DNA of 64,000 bases from SIG565 sp045651765 (GTDB lineage: Bacteria; Bacillota; Clostridia; Oscillospirales; Acutalibacteraceae). The translations under genes were made by a program, and so were the position numbers. The stretch is from the NCBI GenBank assembly GCA_045651765.1, contig JAZRSY010000008.1:62001-126000 (forward strand), given 5' to 3'. The notes under the pieces were generated by a model. It saw only the letters and a program-made list of their open reading frames with translations. It had not been told where the DNA came from and made no database searches. Positions 8,312-17,139 of the stretch are shown here, piece by piece; the stretch's first letter is position 1, and the number at the start of each line of letters is the position of its first letter.

Positions 8312-9219
8312 ATTTCCCCCTCTAAAATTAAAGGCGGTTCGCCCACCTTTTTTAAAAAAACAACCTTATTTATAACGCCGCTTTCAATTAATTTTTTTGT
8401 AACACCCCTCTTTTTAAGCTCGGCCACACTGCCAATGTGCGCCGTGGTTACAATAAAAACTCCGGTGTTAATGCTTTGCATAACACCTAAAAGTTCCTTT
8501 TCGGTTCCAATTTCGTCAAAGGCTATAACCTCGGGCGACATAGAGCGTAATGCTACCTCAATTCCCTCGGGTTTGGGGCGGCCTGTTATAACATCGGTGT
8601 TAAATCCAACTTCATTTTGCGGCACGCCACAAGTTGCGGCGGCTATTTCGCCACGGGTATCTATCACCGAAACCCTATAACTTTTACCGGTTTCTCCATT
8701 CGAAAGGCTCCTTACAAAATCTCGCAAAAATGTAGTCTTGCCACTGCCGGGCGGGCCACAAATTAAAACCGAGCCACCGCTATAATTTTGGGTTAAATTT
8801 TTTGCCACCCCAATAATTTGGTGTGAAATTCTAATATTTACCGATGTTATGTCGCAAAACTTACCCTGTCTGAAAACACCGCAAATTCCCGCTCTGTTGC
8901 CAAACGGCATGGTTATATATCCATTCAAAATTTCGTCGAGGTGCGAATAAACCGAATTATTGCAAATAAGTCTGGCCACCTCAAGTAAATCGGCCGCCGC
9001 CACTAAAACCGAATCTTGTTGCGGAGTGAGATAAAGTTCTGACGTCTTGGTTAAAAAATATGTTTTACCGCCAAACACAACAGCCAAACCGCCACCCGCC
9101 CTGAGCCTTATTTCCTCTGTTTTTGCCTGTATGTTTAGCGGTAACAGCTTAAGAACACTTGCAAATTTTTGCGGCAAAAACTCACAGGCCGAAACATAAC
9201 CTTTTGTTTTCGTTTCCAT
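8302..9219 (-). CDS. spoIIIAA: Stage III sporulation protein AA, ATPase
   Basis: A 305-residue cytoplasmic ATPase that powers the SpoIIIA complex in the mother cell. It has an N-terminal domain with the IRLRAGGGLAV motif, Walker A ICGPPGSGKTT (about residues 153-163) and Walker B VIAFDEIG (about 232-239). It is related to the secretion ATPases of the GspE/PilT group. It is the first gene of the operon. Its upstream region is only about 70 bp and contains a CATAGCAT element that could be the -10 of a sigma-E promoter. Confidence 0.94.
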   Translation of the reverse strand: METKTKGYVSACEFLPQKFASVLKLLPLNIQAKTEEIRLRAGGGLAVVFGGKTYFLTKTSELYLTPQQDSVLVAAADLLEVARLICNNSVYSHLDEILNGYITMPFGNRAGICGVFRQGKFCDITSVNIRISHQIIGVAKNLTQNYSGGSVLICGPPGSGKTTFLRDFVRSLSNGETGKSYRVSVIDTRGEIAAATCGVPQNEVGFNTDVITGRPKPEGIEVALRSMSPEVIAFDEIGTEKELLGVMQSINTGVFIVTTAHIGSVAELKKRGVTKKLIESGVINKVVFLKKVGEPPLILEGEICG

Positions 9220-9236
9220 TTTTTATTCACCATTAA

Positions 9237-9244
9237 ATGCTATG
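9237..9244 (-). promoter_or_regulatory. Possible sigma-E-type -10 element of spoIIIA
   Basis: Minus-strand CATAGCAT lies 17 bp before the spoIIIAA start. It resembles the sigma-E -10 box (CATACAAT type), the known regulator of spoIIIA operons. No convincing -35 was found, so this is tentative. Confidence 0.3.
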
Positions 9245-9277
9245 AGGACAAGCGAAAAAAAAGAACTAAAATTAAAT

Positions 9278-9310
9278 AAAAAAGGACAGGTTTTAAACCT
9301 GTCCTTTTTT
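9278..9310. terminator. Strong terminator downstream of EamA gene
   Basis: A near-perfect 16-bp inverted repeat (AAAAAAGGACAGGTTT and its complement) with flanking A- and T-runs. The stop codon of the 9293-10195 gene sits at the loop. Confidence 0.82.
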
Positions 9311-10195
9311 ATTTACCCCGTAAACCGAAAGTATTATTACAATACACAAAATAAACTCTAATAAAGTTATTTTTTCTTTTAATATTAAAACCCCGGCCAA
9401 CAACGACACCACCGTTATTATATTAGAAAACGATGCCGCCCTTACCGCACTTATTTTGGCCGTAGCATAGTTATAAAGCATAAACGCACCGATGCTTGAA
9501 ACAATGCTTAAATAAACTATGGCCACCCAAAATTCTGTGTTTACTGCGGCTTGAGTGAGCATACTTAAAGTTTGGCCTTTAAAGACCGCAAAGGCTATTG
9601 CATTAAAGCCCACAGCCCCCACCAAAAACATTGTAAAGGTTTTTTCTATTGGTGTAAATTCTTTTGAAAGCAGTCGGCTTAAAATGTTAAAAACCGCCGC
9701 CATACACACAGCGCCCACCAAAAGCAATATGCCTTTTATGCTGTTACGGCCGCCGCCTGAAGATATAACACTGATACCCGACACCGCCAAAATTGAACAC
9801 ACCGAACATATAATTTGTGTGCGGGTAGCCTTTTCTTTTAAAACAAAGCCCGACAATATTATTACCCCAACCGGCACCAACGAAATTATAACCCCCGAAA
9901 CCGCGCTGGTGGTAAAATTAATGCCGTAAAGTTCAAACAAAAAATACAAAAGCGGTTGCGCCACCGCCATTAATATAAGGCGTAACACCTGCTTACCCTT
10001 AAGGTTTATTTTAATAACACCAAATAAAGCAAGGCAAAGCAGAACAACAAAAGCCAGCGTAAACCTAACCTGTAAAACTATTAGCGGGTTGGCATAATTT
10101 AATGCTAATTTAGAAAACAAAAAACTAAAACCAAAAATTATGTTAGCAAAAAGCGCCGCTAATGCACCAAAATTTTTATTGCCCGATTTTTGCAT
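9293..10195 (-). CDS. EamA/DMT-family transporter
   Basis: A 300-residue inner-membrane protein with ten predicted helices in two five-helix EamA repeats (first about 10-150, second about 155-296). Typical EamA residues are present (ALFANIIFGFSFLFSK at the start; ISVIGAFMLYNYA-like helix 8; LEFILCIVIILSVYGV at the end). Members export or import small metabolites and amino acids; the substrate cannot be told from sequence. It lies 11 bp behind another EamA gene, which is less similar. The two may act together, although EamA proteins usually work alone. Confidence 0.82.
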   Translation of the reverse strand: MQKSGNKNFGALAALFANIIFGFSFLFSKLALNYANPLIVLQVRFTLAFVVLLCLALFGVIKINLKGKQVLRLILMAVAQPLLYFLFELYGINFTTSAVSGVIISLVPVGVIILSGFVLKEKATRTQIICSVCSILAVSGISVISSGGGRNSIKGILLLVGAVCMAAVFNILSRLLSKEFTPIEKTFTMFLVGAVGFNAIAFAVFKGQTLSMLTQAAVNTEFWVAIVYLSIVSSIGAFMLYNYATAKISAVRAASFSNIITVVSLLAGVLILKEKITLLEFILCIVIILSVYGVNKKGQV

Positions 10196-10206
10196 TTTAA
10201 TTCCCC

Positions 10207-11043
10207 TTAAAATTGTAAAATTAAAATTGCCGCCGTGCCTAAAACGGCCGCCGCTATTTGTTTGGGTGTTAATTTTTCTTTGAAAAACACTGCCGAAAAT
10301 ATAAAGTTAAACAAAAGTGTAAATCCACTTATTAACGGGTACATAAATGTGGCGTCTAAAAGTCCGGAAAGCCAAATTAAAACAAACTGGTAGCCCGCTA
10401 AAACAATGCCGCCGGCAAAACCGAGTGTTATAAATTTTTTATTAATTTTTAATGAAGCCTTATTTTTAAATAAAAGCACCAATAGCACCGAAACCGCTGT
10501 TGCAAAAAGGTAGCCGTAAAACAAAAACACGTTGCGCTCGGCTGCATAAGGAGTGTTTTGGTGAATTCTTAAAATAATCATTCCAAGACCGGAAAGTAAA
10601 GCCGAACCAACGGCCGTTAAAAGCCACAGGGCCCCTGCTTTTTTGTTTTCACGGCGGGTGTTAAGCGCAAGACTTATTAACACAAGCACCAACCCAATTA
10701 TTCTTGCGGGTTTGGCCGCCTCACCGCATATTAACCCATAAACCGACACCGGCAAAACCGAAAAATTTGCTATTAAAACACTTATTGACACAGGGCCTTT
10801 ATTAATTGCTAAAATAAACAAAAGCTGGTAAAGCACCGTGGCGGCGCCAAACAAAACGCTTAAAATTAGGGTTGTTGGGCTTACTTTTGTGCCTAAAAAA
10901 ACAACAAAACTTAGTGTTGTAAACATAAATATTACATTATTAAAGGCAACAGCCCCTAAAACGCCCGTAACATTAGCCTTTTTTTGTGCTAAAACCTTAA
11001 CATTAGCAAGCAAACCAAGACAAACCAGCAAAGCAATATTCAT
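10207..11043 (-). CDS. EamA/DMT-family transporter
   Basis: A 278-residue ten-helix membrane protein of the drug/metabolite transporter superfamily, with the C-terminal motif FSAVFFKEKLTPKQIAAAVL common in EamA proteins. The open frame reaches 11073, but the promoter at 11075-11103 starts transcription near 11068. ATG 11043 has a GGGGG site 5 bp upstream and is preferred. It forms a two-gene operon with the EamA gene downstream. Substrate unknown. Confidence 0.78.
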   Translation of the reverse strand: MNIALLVCLGLLANVKVLAQKKANVTGVLGAVAFNNVIFMFTTLSFVVFLGTKVSPTTLILSVLFGAATVLYQLLFILAINKGPVSISVLIANFSVLPVSVYGLICGEAAKPARIIGLVLVLISLALNTRRENKKAGALWLLTAVGSALLSGLGMIILRIHQNTPYAAERNVFLFYGYLFATAVSVLLVLLFKNKASLKINKKFITLGFAGGIVLAGYQFVLIWLSGLLDATFMYPLISGFTLLFNFIFSAVFFKEKLTPKQIAAAVLGTAAILILQF

Positions 11044-11074
11044 AAAAACCCCCAAACAAAAATATACTGGCAAG

Positions 11075-11103
11075 ATTATAGCATTTTAATAAAAAAATAA
11101 CAA
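11075..11103 (-). promoter_or_regulatory. Sigma-A promoter of the EamA pair
   Basis: Minus strand TTGTTA, 17-bp spacer, extended TGC-TATAAT. Divergent from the HAD phosphatase promoter at 11122-11150. Confidence 0.65.
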
Positions 11104-11121
11104 GGTTTTGACTTAATTTAT

Positions 11122-11150
11122 TTGACATTTTTGCTTTTTTAACTTAAAAT
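11122..11150 (+). promoter_or_regulatory. Sigma-A promoter of the HAD phosphatase
   Basis: TTGACA, 17-bp spacer, TAAAAT; 24 bp before the start codon at 11174, with AGGAGG between. Confidence 0.75.
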
Positions 11151-11173
11151 TAAAATGATTAGGAGGTTTCTTT

Positions 11174-11953
11174 ATGCAAGAGATATTAAATAAAACCGGT
11201 TTTATTTGTGATATGGACGGTGTTATATACCACGGAAATAAAATTTTAGATGGCGTTTTCGAATTTGTTAATTGGTTAATAGATAACAACAAAAAGTTTG
11301 TGTTTTTAACCAACAGCCCCGAAAAAACCCCGCACGAACTTAGCATGAAGTTAGAGCGTATGGGTCTTAAAGTGTCGGCCGACCATTTTTACACAAGTGC
11401 CATGGCCACAGCCGCATTTTTAAATTCACAAAAACCAGGTTGCACAGCCTATGTTATTGGCGAGGCTGCCCTTACCAAAGCCCTTTACGACCAAGGAATT
11501 TACATGAACGATGTTAACCCCGATTATGTTGTGGTGGGGGAAACCCGCAGTTATAATTTTGAAAAAATTGAAAAGGCCATTGAACTTGTGAACCGAGGTG
11601 CCAAACTTATTGGCGCCAACCCCGACATTACCGGCCCAACCGAGCATGGAATTATGCCGGCAACCGGCTCACTTATTGCCCCTATTGAAATTGCAACGGG
11701 CAAAAAGGCATATTTTGTTGGCAAACCAAACCCCTTAATGCTGCGCCACGGCCTTAAAAAAATTAATTGCCACAGTGAAGAAATTGCCTTTATTGGCGAC
11801 CGAATGGATACCGACATTATTGCCGGCATTGAATCTAACATTGATACTGTTTTGGTTCTTACAGGTGTAACCGACCTTGCCGAAATCGACAAATTCCCCT
11901 ACCGCCCAAAATATATTTTAAACGGCGTTAGTGACATAATTAAAAATTTATAA
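11174..11953 (+). CDS. HAD-IIA family sugar phosphatase (NagD-like)
   Basis: A 259-residue cytoplasmic phosphatase. HAD motif I is CDMDGV (residues 13-18; the first Asp is the nucleophile). Motif II is FLTNSPE, and motif IV is FIGDRMDTDI near residue 216. The C2 cap typical of NagD/p-nitrophenylphosphatase proteins lies between motifs II and III. Members dephosphorylate nucleotides, phosphoglycolate or sugar phosphates. The exact substrate is unknown. AGGAGG lies 7 bp before the ATG. It is transcribed alone and ends at a terminator shared with the convergent TRAP gene. Confidence 0.87.
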   Translation: MQEILNKTGFICDMDGVIYHGNKILDGVFEFVNWLIDNNKKFVFLTNSPEKTPHELSMKLERMGLKVSADHFYTSAMATAAFLNSQKPGCTAYVIGEAALTKALYDQGIYMNDVNPDYVVVGETRSYNFEKIEKAIELVNRGAKLIGANPDITGPTEHGIMPATGSLIAPIEIATGKKAYFVGKPNPLMLRHGLKKINCHSEEIAFIGDRMDTDIIAGIESNIDTVLVLTGVTDLAEIDKFPYRPKYILNGVSDIIKNL

Positions 11954-11954
11954 T

Positions 11955-11987
11955 AAAAAATCGGAGGCCTTAAACCTCCGATTTTTT
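11955..11987. terminator. Bidirectional terminator
   Basis: Inverted repeat AAAAAATCGGAGG with its complement and T-runs on both strands, between convergent genes ending at 11953 and 11987. Confidence 0.8.
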
Positions 11988-13924
11988 TATGCTGTTTTTT
12001 TGCTGTTTTTAAAAATCAATTGTGTTGCAGCGGCTATGCCAACCAAAATTAAACCAATTAGGTCGGTTGTAAGGCCCGGATATATAAGTAATAATCCGCC
12101 TGCCACACACAAAATTCGTTCATACCACAACATATTTTTAATGAAATAACCTGTAAGCGCTGCCGATACGGCAAATATTCCCACAAACGAGGTTATGCAA
12201 ATCAGCACCACCTCGGGCGCTGTTGTGTTAACAAACAACATTGCGGGGTTAAGCGCAAACACATATGGCACTATAAATGCGCCAATGGCCAACTTTGTGG
12301 CGGTAACTGCCGTTTTCATTGGATTGCCTTGGGCAATTGCTGCACCGGCGTATGCTGCAAGGGCTACCGGTGGTGTTAAATCGGCCACAATGCCAAAATA
12401 AAACACAAAGAAATGTGCTGCAATGGCAGGAACACCCATTCTTATAAGTATTGGTGCGCATGTGGCAGCCATAATGCAATAGTTTGCTGTGGTTGGCACG
12501 CCCATGCCCAAAACTATACAGCAAAGCATTGTTAAAAACAACGCAATTATTACCTGATTACCGGCCAAGGCCACAATTCCGTTAATAATCACATTGGCAA
12601 GGCCTGTCATGGTAATGGTGCCGGCAACAATGCCTGCAACACCACAAGCTGCTGCAACGGTTATCATGCCGCGGCCGCCTGCTGCCAGGGCCTCTAAAAT
12701 GCGTTTTGGTGTAATGCGGTTTTCTTTGTTAAACAAACTAACAACAATGGTGGCTATTATTGCAATAGCGGCAGCATATTGTATTGTAAACCAACTATTA
12801 CTTACCAAATAAATAAGTAACACTAAGGGTAACAACAAATAAATCTTTTTAACAAGTGGTTTAAATTTAGGTAATTCTTCGCGGCTAATGCCCCTTAAGC
12901 CATTCTTTTTAGCCTCTAAGTGAACGGCCACAAAAATACCGGCAAAATAAAGCACGGCAGGCAAAATTGCCTTTAGTGCTATATTGCTGTAAGAAATGCC
13001 TACATAATCGGCCATTAAAAATGCGGCGGCACCCATAATGGGTGGCATAATTTGTCCACCGGTAGAAGCAGCGGCTTCGGCAGCGGCGGCAAACTCGGGT
13101 TTATAGCCTGTCTTTTTCATGAGCGGTATTGTTACTGAGCCCGAGCCAACAGTATTAGCAACCGACGAGCCCGAAACCATACCCTCTAAGGCGGAAGCGA
13201 CAACGGCAACCTTAGCGGGACCACCCGAAAATCCACCAACAATTGTATTAGAAATATTAATAAAGAAATCGGCAATTCCGGTACGCTCTAAAAACGCGCC
13301 GAAAATTATAAATACCACTATAAACTTAGAGCACACATTAACCGGTGTTGAAAGGATTCCCTCTTTACTATAAAAAAGGTAGTGCACAATGTAGTTCAGT
13401 TTGCCCACAAGCGTTGGGTTGTTAAGTCCCACCGTTAAGGCGTAAACCAAAAGGCAACCTGCCACTATTAATATGGGCAGACCCACACTGCGTCTACAAA
13501 CCTCTGCTAAAGATAAAACACCAACAATACCAATAATTATTTGATAAAGTTCGAAGTTGCTGCCCTGCTGTATAATGTTTAAGGCATTAAAGGTGTAATA
13601 CAAAAAGGCTCCTGTGCCGCAAACCATAAGCAAAATATCGTACCATGGTATAAAATTGGTGCGTTGTTTGCCTTTTTTGGCAGGGAACACTATGTAACCT
13701 ATGAACATTATAAAAGCCATAAAAGATGCCAAGCGAATTTCTTCTAACCAGCTTGCAAATAAAGTAACATATAAACAAAAAATCGAAAACGATGCTAAAA
13801 TACAGGTTACTATTATTTTGGGAACACCCTCCCAAACGCGCACATTCGATTCTCTGTCGAACTTTTTCATTACCGATTCTAAATCCATTGGCTCTGATTC
13901 GACATTTTTCTTTTTAAAGAACAA
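11987..13924 (-). CDS. TRAP transporter fused permease (4TM/12TM, TAXI type)
   Basis: A 645-residue membrane protein combining the small (DctQ-like, about residues 30-160) and large (DctM-like, about 165-640) subunits of a TRAP transporter, the usual form in TAXI systems. The large part has the conserved GSSVANTVGSGSVTIPLMKK and STGGQIMPPIMGAAAF segments and a second inverted-repeat motif GMGVPTTANYC. It uses an ion gradient to import an organic acid or amino acid delivered by the binding protein at 14006-14959. The start is TTG 13924 with GGGGG 9 bp upstream. A strong hairpin lies between the two genes. Confidence 0.92.
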   Translation of the reverse strand: MFFKKKNVESEPMDLESVMKKFDRESNVRVWEGVPKIIVTCILASFSIFCLYVTLFASWLEEIRLASFMAFIMFIGYIVFPAKKGKQRTNFIPWYDILLMVCGTGAFLYYTFNALNIIQQGSNFELYQIIIGIVGVLSLAEVCRRSVGLPILIVAGCLLVYALTVGLNNPTLVGKLNYIVHYLFYSKEGILSTPVNVCSKFIVVFIIFGAFLERTGIADFFINISNTIVGGFSGGPAKVAVVASALEGMVSGSSVANTVGSGSVTIPLMKKTGYKPEFAAAAEAAASTGGQIMPPIMGAAAFLMADYVGISYSNIALKAILPAVLYFAGIFVAVHLEAKKNGLRGISREELPKFKPLVKKIYLLLPLVLLIYLVSNSWFTIQYAAAIAIIATIVVSLFNKENRITPKRILEALAAGGRGMITVAAACGVAGIVAGTITMTGLANVIINGIVALAGNQVIIALFLTMLCCIVLGMGVPTTANYCIMAATCAPILIRMGVPAIAAHFFVFYFGIVADLTPPVALAAYAGAAIAQGNPMKTAVTATKLAIGAFIVPYVFALNPAMLFVNTTAPEVVLICITSFVGIFAVSAALTGYFIKNMLWYERILCVAGGLLLIYPGLTTDLIGLILVGIAAATQLIFKNSKKTA

Positions 13925-13953
13925 TACTTTTAACCCCCTAACAAAAACTTAAA

Positions 13954-13978
13954 GGCTGCGGCGAACTTTGCCGCAGCC
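13954..13978 (-). promoter_or_regulatory. Intergenic mRNA hairpin in TRAP operon
   Basis: A perfect 9-bp GC-rich stem (GGCTGCGGC and its complement, 7-nt loop) sits between the binding-protein stop and the permease start, without a long T-run. Such elements protect or partially terminate transcripts so that the binding protein outnumbers the permease. Function is inferred. Confidence 0.6.
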
Positions 13979-14005
13979 CGAATTCAACAACTAAAGCAAA
14001 CAAAA

Positions 14006-14959
14006 TTATTTAACAGTTACCTGAACGCCTTTTTCGGCAAAATATTTAGCAGCGCCTGCGTGGAAAGGAACTGTCATACCACTGGTAGCATTTTCAATGC
14101 TTAATTCTGCGCCCTTGCCGTTTTCGGCTGTTATGGCAGCAGTGTTTTCGAAAATAGCAGCGGTAAGGTTGTAAACCTGCTCTTCAGAAGCGTTGGCATC
14201 TACAATTAAGGTAGCCTTAACGGTAACTGTCTTAACGGCTTCTGGTTGGTCGGAATATGTGCCTGCAGGAATATCATATACTGTGTAGAATGGGCAGGTT
14301 TCCATAAGTTTATCGGCAACTGCGCCATCTATAGGAACTAAATAAGCATCGTTAGTGGTGCAGAGCTCGGTAATAGCGGGTGTAGGAGCACCTGCAACTA
14401 TAAATGCAGCGTCAATTTTGCCGTCTTTTAAAGCATCGGTACTGTCGGCAAAAGATTGATATTGCGGTTTAATGTCGTTTTCGGTAAGACCGGCAGCTGT
14501 TAAAACATCAATAGCGTTAAAATAAACGCCCGAGCCTGGTGCACCAATAGAAACCTTTTTGTCTTTTAAATCGGCAACCGATTTAATTGAAGGGTCCATA
14601 GTTATTAACTGAACAGCCTCGGCATAAAGACCGGCTACAACACGGAAGGATTCAACCTTGCCCTCTTTTTCGAACGAGCGTGTGCCTTCCCAAGCGTAAG
14701 CCATAACATCGGATTGTACGGTACCTAATTGGTAGTTACCGGCAGCAATACCCTGAATGTTGGCCTTAGAACCATCGGTAGAAACTACGGTAACATTAAT
14801 GCCGGCGTGATTTTTAATATATTGGCCTAAAACACCGCCGTAACCGTAATATGTACCGGCTGTTCCACCTGTGCCCATTGTCATACCAGCGGTGCCAGAA
14901 CAAGCGCAAACGCTGAATGCTAAAACTAAAACTAACAATAATGCAATAATTTTTTTCAT
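14006..14959 (-). CDS. TAXI-family TRAP solute-binding lipoprotein
   Basis: A 317-residue extracytoplasmic binding protein. The N-terminus is a lipoprotein signal with Cys near residue 18-20 (FSVCACSG). The mature part begins with MGTGGTAGTYYGYGGVL, the hallmark of the TAXI family, and includes VSIGAPGSGVYFNA and the DAAFIVAGAP segment. It captures a small anionic solute, probably a dicarboxylate or glutamate-like compound, for the fused permease downstream. An upstream in-frame ATG at 15022 is rejected because the promoter lies at 14994-15022. GGAGGAG precedes ATG 14959. Confidence 0.92.
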   Translation of the reverse strand: MKKIIALLLVLVLAFSVCACSGTAGMTMGTGGTAGTYYGYGGVLGQYIKNHAGINVTVVSTDGSKANIQGIAAGNYQLGTVQSDVMAYAWEGTRSFEKEGKVESFRVVAGLYAEAVQLITMDPSIKSVADLKDKKVSIGAPGSGVYFNAIDVLTAAGLTENDIKPQYQSFADSTDALKDGKIDAAFIVAGAPTPAITELCTTNDAYLVPIDGAVADKLMETCPFYTVYDIPAGTYSDQPEAVKTVTVKATLIVDANASEEQVYNLTAAIFENTAAITAENGKGAELSIENATSGMTVPFHAGAAKYFAEKGVQVTVK

Positions 14960-14993
14960 AACTTCTCCTCCTAAATTTAAATATTTCCTATTA

Positions 14994-15022
14994 ATTATAC
15001 TATATTTTAAGTTATATTGCAA
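14994..15022 (-). promoter_or_regulatory. Sigma-A promoter of the TRAP operon
   Basis: Minus strand TTGCAA, 17-bp spacer, TATAAT, 35 bp before the start at 14959. Confidence 0.65.
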
Positions 15023-15056
15023 GGCAAAATTTTAAGCGTAATTTACACTAAATAAA

Positions 15057-15085
15057 AAAGCACCAACCACAAAGGTTGGTGCTTT
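15057..15085 (-). terminator. Terminator of tRNA-Ala
   Basis: 12-bp stem (AAAGCACCAACC and its complement) with a short loop, directly 3' of the tRNA CCA on the minus strand and followed by a T-run. Confidence 0.75.
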
Positions 15086-15088
15086 ATT

Positions 15089-15164
15089 TGGTGGAGCATA
15101 GGGGACTTGAACCCCTGACCCCCACACTGCCAGTGTGGTGCGCTACCAACTGCGCTAATGCCCC
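15089..15164 (-). tRNA. tRNA-Ala (anticodon GGC)
   Basis: A 76-nt cloverleaf read on the minus strand. The acceptor GGGGCAT pairs with ATGCTCC (one G-T), followed by A and an encoded CCA. The D-arm is GCGC...GCGC. The anticodon stem CCACA/TGTGG holds the loop CTGGCAG, so the anticodon is GGC (15129-15131). The T-arm AGGGG-TTCAAGT-CCCCT is intact. It has its own promoter and terminator. Confidence 0.96.
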
Positions 15165-15175
15165 GTGCAAAAATT

Positions 15176-15204
15176 AATATATCACATATACAAGAATAAT
15201 GCAA
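15176..15204 (-). promoter_or_regulatory. Promoter of tRNA-Ala
   Basis: Minus strand TTGCAT, 17-bp spacer, TATATT, ending 12 bp before the mature tRNA 5' end. Confidence 0.6.
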
Positions 15205-15244
15205 GGTATTTTTTTAAATTTGCAAAAAATAATTTATTTATTGG

Positions 15245-15272
15245 TTGACTTTTCATGAAAATGCGGTATAAT
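15245..15272 (+). promoter_or_regulatory. Promoter of tRNA-Gln
   Basis: TTGACT, 16-bp spacer, TATAAT, 18 bp before the mature tRNA 5' end. Divergent from the tRNA-Ala promoter. Confidence 0.7.
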
Positions 15273-15289
15273 AACCTTGTTACAAATTT

Positions 15290-15363
15290 TGGGGAATTGT
15301 GTAACGGTAGCACGACAGACTCTGACTCTGTTTGTTGGGGTTCGAATCCCTATTCCCCAGCCA
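15290..15363 (+). tRNA. tRNA-Gln (anticodon CTG)
   Basis: A 74-nt cloverleaf. The acceptor begins with T (TGGGGAAT) and pairs with ATTCCCCA, a weak U1-A72 first pair as in bacterial tRNA-Gln. Then come G and an encoded CCA. The anticodon stem ACAGA/TCTGT encloses CTCTGAC, giving anticodon CTG (15322-15324). The T-loop is TTCGAAT. This isoacceptor reads CAG only. Confidence 0.95.
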
Positions 15364-15395
15364 AAAAGCACTAACATTTGTTAGTGCTTTTTTTG
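15364..15395. terminator. Terminator shared by tRNA-Gln and the convergent EamA gene
   Basis: GCACTAAC-ATTT-GTTAGTGC (15368-15387) with an upstream A-run and a downstream T-run. The stop codon of the minus-strand EamA gene lies in the right arm. Confidence 0.8.
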
Positions 15396-16274
15396 TTTTA
15401 TATTTAATTGTGATAATATTATTCCTGAAAATATAATAAAGCAACCTATGTAAGAACGCAGCGACATTTTGTCAATGCCGAAAATTGCGCCGCCTATGGC
15501 CGCGAATACCGCTTCGCTCGAAAGTATAATGGCTGAATAGGTTGGGTCGGCATTTTTTTGGCCGAGCGCCTGTGTTGTATAGGCCACGCCTGACGATAAA
15601 ACGCCAACATATAAAAGCGATGGCACTATGCCCGATAACCCCGTTACCGCCGCCGTAACATTAACGCCCGTAACACAAAATGCTATTAACATGCCCAACA
15701 CACCGCAGGTTAAAAACTGGTAAAACGAAAGTTTTATGGCATCGGATTTTTTTACAAAAAAATCAATGGCTATTATATGTATTGCCCACAGTATTGCCCC
15801 TAAAAAAATTATAATGTCGGATTTTTCTATGCTTTTTATTCCGTTTTGCACGCTTAAAACATAAAGACCAACCACCGCCAAAATAGCGCCAAAGCAAACA
15901 TTAATGCCCGTTTTCTTTCTAAAAAACAAAAAATAAAATATTGGAACTAACACGGTGTAAATTCCGGTAATAAAACCCGCCTTGCCTGCGTTTGGGTTTA
16001 AATTTATGCCATATTGCTGCAAGGCCGAAGCCGTAAACAAAATTATACCACACACCATACCCGGTAATAAATTTTTTGTTTTTTGGCCCTTTTTTGTAAA
16101 AATTAAAATTACAGGCACAAGGGAAAGCGCGCCTAAAAAATACCTTGCGCCCAAAAACAAAAATAAATCTATTTTACCGGCAACGGTGCACTGAGCCACA
16201 AAGGCCATGCCCCAAATAATTGTTGTTATTAAAAACAATATGTTGGATTGTGATTTTTTACTTAATTTTGCCAA
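15381..16274 (-). CDS. EamA/DMT-family transporter
   Basis: A 297-residue ten-helix membrane protein with two EamA repeats: ITTIIWGMAFVAQ in helix 1, GARYFLGALSLVP in helix 2 and GINLNPNAGKAGFITGIYTV in the first repeat. The second repeat ends with IGCFIIFSGIILSQL. The variant with NPNAGKAGFI at the end of helix 3/4 is a recognised clostridial subgroup of unknown substrate. The start is TTG 16274, preceded by AAGGTG that lies inside the end of the upstream gene. It is last of the tepA operon. Confidence 0.82.
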   Translation of the reverse strand: MAKLSKKSQSNILFLITTIIWGMAFVAQCTVAGKIDLFLFLGARYFLGALSLVPVILIFTKKGQKTKNLLPGMVCGIILFTASALQQYGINLNPNAGKAGFITGIYTVLVPIFYFLFFRKKTGINVCFGAILAVVGLYVLSVQNGIKSIEKSDIIIFLGAILWAIHIIAIDFFVKKSDAIKLSFYQFLTCGVLGMLIAFCVTGVNVTAAVTGLSGIVPSLLYVGVLSSGVAYTTQALGQKNADPTYSAIILSSEAVFAAIGGAIFGIDKMSLRSYIGCFIIFSGIILSQLNIKQKKH

Positions 16275-16275
16275 T

Positions 16276-17139
16276 TTAATTCACCTTAATTATCCCGTTT
16301 TCTACCGTAAAAACAATGTCGCCGTGCCTATCGGTTCTAAAGACCTGGCTGCCCATTTGTTTTAAACTGTTAATAACGCTGTCGGCCGGGTGGCCGTACG
16401 AATTGGAGCTTACCGATATTGCCGAAATTTGCGGTGTTGCAATTTCTAAAAATTCGGCCGTGGTAGAGGTTGTGCTGCCGTGGTGGCCAACCTTTAAAAC
16501 ATCGCAATCAAAATTAATTTTACTGTCAATTAACAGTTCTTCGCCTTCGGCCTCTAAATCGGCCATAAACAAGAATTTTTTGCCCTCTAACTTTGCCATC
16601 AAAACGGTTGAACGGTTGTTAATATCGGTCTGATTAGCATCACTTTGTAAAACGGTGAATTCTATATCCCCCGTATTTATAACCATACCCTGAGTGGCTA
16701 TGTATTTTTGGGCATTGCTTTTTGAAACGGCATCATTCAACTCTTTTAATAATTTATTATCCTGTGTTTCATCACTTTTAAATTCGGGCAGAACAATATT
16801 TTCCACCTTTAGTGTAGACAGAATATACTCGGCCGAGCCAATATGGTCGGAGTGAGAATGGGTTAAAACAAGGGTTTCAATGCTGTTTATGCCGTAACCC
16901 CTTATTTTTCTTACAAGTTCGCGAGAGTACATTTGGTCGCCTGTATCTATCAGCGTGGCCGAACCGTTGCTGCAAACCAAAATGCTATCGCCATTGCCCA
17001 CGCTTAAAACCGATATAAAATCGTCATTATTGTTTCCACCAAAATTATTGCCGGTAAAAAACTTACCGGCAATAATTATTATAAGAGCAACTATTCCTAA
17101 ACATATGGCCCTTTTGGCCCTTTTATTTAAAGCCTTCAT
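16276..17139 (-). CDS. ComEC/Rec2-like metallo-beta-lactamase-fold hydrolase
   Basis: A 287-residue protein with an N-terminal membrane helix (about residues 9-25) and an extracytoplasmic metallo-beta-lactamase domain. The metal motif is LTHSHSDHIGSAEY (about 92-105), and the VGHHGST segment near residue 218 supplies further ligands. The end of the protein (YGHPADSVINSL, FRTDRHGDIVF) matches the C-terminal nuclease-like domain of ComEC proteins. The channel domain of true ComEC is absent, so it is a stand-alone family member, perhaps degrading extracellular nucleic acid. It overlaps ftsK by 1 bp (TAATG). Confidence 0.82.
   Translation of the reverse strand: MKALNKRAKRAICLGIVALIIIIAGKFFTGNNFGGNNNDDFISVLSVGNGDSILVCSNGSATLIDTGDQMYSRELVRKIRGYGINSIETLVLTHSHSDHIGSAEYILSTLKVENIVLPEFKSDETQDNKLLKELNDAVSKSNAQKYIATQGMVINTGDIEFTVLQSDANQTDINNRSTVLMAKLEGKKFLFMADLEAEGEELLIDSKINFDCDVLKVGHHGSTTSTTAEFLEIATPQISAISVSSNSYGHPADSVINSLKQMGSQVFRTDRHGDIVFTVENGIIKVN

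Noticed and set aside
15089..15363. tRNA pair as a possible integration site
   Set aside because: Both tRNAs are intact with separate promoters and terminators. No repeated tRNA 3' end or integrase lies nearby.
9293..16274. Three EamA genes as a recent duplication
   Set aside because: Their protein sequences differ throughout, so they are ordinary distant members of a large family.
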